The notes beneath the pieces are model-generated. The model was not told the DNA's origin and ran no database searches. It saw only the letters and a program-made list of their open reading frames with translations. A DNA stretch of 64,000 nt from Pirellulaceae bacterium (GTDB taxonomy: Bacteria; Planctomycetota; Planctomycetia; Pirellulales; Pirellulaceae): assembly GCA_018402565.1 (NCBI GenBank), contig JAGYIQ010000002.1, forward strand, positions 1 through 64,000, given 5' to 3'. Shown here in pieces: positions 63,601 through 64,000 of the stretch. A program made the position numbers and the translations under genes. Within the stretch, counting starts at the first letter, position 1, and each line of letters opens with the position of its first letter.

Positions 63601-64000
63601 ACGAGTACTGGTCCTCGCTGGCCTCCGGCCCCACCGACCACTGCTGGGTCACACTTTGACCGTTGACTTCACCCGTCACCGACAATTCGAAGGGATGGCT
63701 GGCAGCTAAGGTACCCAGCACAATCGAATCACGATCCGCTCGCATCGGTGGCAATTGACTGGGGTATGCCTCCGCCAACGCTCCACGGGAGTCGGCCGTG
63801 GCCGGCCAGAACACATTGCCTCGCACCGTGCTGACCAAAGCCGCTGCAGCCGTGTCCGACGCACCACTGGTGTCCGAATCCACAAACACGTTACCGCCCG
63901 TTTGATTCGCCAACACCGACAACAACTCGACGTTCCGCTCCGGGCCAATCGCGAAACTAGACACCGGGATCTGCTGCTCACGCAAGCCAGCAACCAACTT
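60638..64000 (-). CDS. Large VWA-domain protein with STN-like and Gly/Met-rich regions, 5' end missing
   Basis: The last roughly 1120 aa of a gene that enters from the right edge. In order: end of a von Willebrand A domain (PVSSFAIGPERNVELLSVLA, NQTGGNVFVDSD); a helical/coiled region (about 130-360); an STN/secretin-like module (NGASISDFSDQLRDFYGINI, LDLTYQIRDEVLTITTK, LVTLVYDVADLVLPL); a Gly/Met repeat (GGGMGGMGGG); TPR-like helices; and a beta domain (WTGTADVDLVVEEPTGTVCS, AGDYKAWIRVMKGQVAGGKV) resembling DUF2135. The C-terminus is almost pure Gly/Leu. Planctomycetes have this architecture; a secretory or envelope role is likely, the mechanism unknown. Confidence 0.8.
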   Translation of the reverse strand, partial: KLVAGLREQQIPVSSFAIGPERNVELLSVLANQTGGNVFVDSDTSGASDTAAAALVSTVRGNVFWPATADSRGALAEAYPSQLPPMRADRDSIVLGTLAASHPFELSVTGEVNGQSVTQQWSVGPEASEDQYSFLSYLVDQSRKDQGQRLPTVGSAGLREVALLLDASTRAMLVMANDAAERGDENVARTLVSAAIERTPGNARATQLQDGLDAFGAVDAPQAGAASPQDAENQAGSNLIGMSDQMQKAYVGRLNTFVANEVKLAGERMRSNPESVVTRLKQVISSVENAADAPQQARQALLSQLDAALSNAQKSAAEYRVDEQQRAIARATASDRAEVLKKMENRNDKVVRLVQQFEGLLRDIEHTQETSDLNRLIDKVRETKQITEETAPNTEIAASIGLTGHMQSAFRSSLIMDQKRLDMIYMLASVEESGLPFDDRIPVRYPDADEWHQKKMMRKKYERVALFEEGGNEQIINAALERSFDGTALRINGASISDFSDQLRDFYGINIRVDRKALEDEGVDPDGGDITLPYSGIKLRNAMKLALDELDLTYQIRDEVLTITTKKNAEENLVTLVYDVADLVLPLMPIGGGMGGGMMGGMGGGMGGMGGGMGGMGGGMGGMGGGMGGGMFNVQDDAAVEKAAPAVEPTLLQVTPEAGQSLDEAWDQFFANQYVAPESVQLTVEKLTKERNFAEMRALIRGAIRQQQAQPWMYQGLYVASLALGESKAEIERLLTTVLDWDNSRDAAINLAAFMVEQGMSSRAVRVAQDLAVRHPAWAQPFEVGLRAARETKNVDDVQWVVTGILGQAWPNHPTIVKEATQLATVTVNELKSAGQSDRASELEQALIASLERDVIVRVSWTGTADVDLVVEEPTGTVCSHVIPRTLSGGVMMRDAFPTPGTNESKVYSEYYVCPQGFAGDYKAWIRVMKGQVAGGKVVVEIFRNFRSDKQTSQMKEIEIGDRPAYLVNFALEHGRRNPSEFAVQNALASQALAVQREAISQLAQDEIYEGSTESPQGTPIRRQFRGGLNRNGVGYQPQITPIPSGPSWSGLAFTSYDRMYVFVNGAPNFMELIDFDTFTFAGGGGAGGGIGGGGGGLGGGGLGGGLGGLGGGGLGGGLF

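Overview
The window looks like chromosomal DNA of a Pirellula-type planctomycete (order Pirellulales). Pointers are the DUF1549/DUF1553 plus DUF1501 gene pair in one operon with a WD40 gene, the large Gly/Met-rich VWA protein, many secreted proteins with long Ala/Pro/Gly linkers, the ECF sigma/anti-sigma pair, high G+C, and short palindromic repeats in nearly every long intergenic gap. No tRNA, rRNA, CRISPR array, phage or integrase gene was seen. The genus cannot be fixed from this sequence.

Layout. 0-6.5 kb: the edge of an SRPBCC gene, the primary sigma factor, two small membrane proteins, recJ, and overlapping tsaE-yidD. 7-11.7 kb: a LysM protein, hflX and an ApbE flavin transferase. 11.8-17.5 kb (plus strand): two PH-domain membrane proteins, a cluster of MITE-like elements, then an ECF sigma factor and its anti-sigma partner. 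17.6-24 kb: a BshB1-like deacetylase, a tandem-duplicated parvulin chaperone, enolase, riboflavin synthase and the EF-P paralogue EfpL. 24-31.5 kb: a haem-motif lipoprotein, an acyl-CoA dehydrogenase, an enlarged GntP permease, ilvC, an EEP nuclease/phosphatase and a lipoprotein. 31.7-39.2 kb: DUF2752, a CsgG/LpoB-like lipoprotein, Uup-type ABC-F, a zinc metalloprotease and a CopD-like membrane protein. 39.5-47.2 kb: a LigD-phosphoesterase domain protein coupled to a hydrolase-like protein, an esterase, an SPFH/ribbon-helix-helix operon behind six 11-bp iterons, a class 3 lipase, and LRR and membrane proteins. 47.2-54 kb: two related secreted/membrane proteins (one frameshifted), a WCPFC protein and an ABC export system. 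54.3-60.3 kb: a translationally coupled four-gene planctomycete operon. 60.6-64 kb: a large VWA protein running off the edge.

Main observations. (1) A 129-bp non-coding element with perfect 18-bp terminal inverted repeats and a hairpin with one compensatory base-pair change; one fragment supplies the stop codon of a PH-domain gene and the cluster abuts the ECF sigma gene. (2) A six-unit, exactly 11-bp-phased iteron upstream of an SPFH operon that encodes an Arc-like regulator. (3) Two separate one-base frameshifts, each inside a short tandem repeat, about 4 kb apart. (4) A change of GC-skew sign near 24 kb that is independent of gene direction, beside a 30-bp tandem repeat, compatible with a replication terminus or rearrangement. 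(5) Three further dispersed repeat families, including a palindrome of the kind linked to REP-associated transposases.
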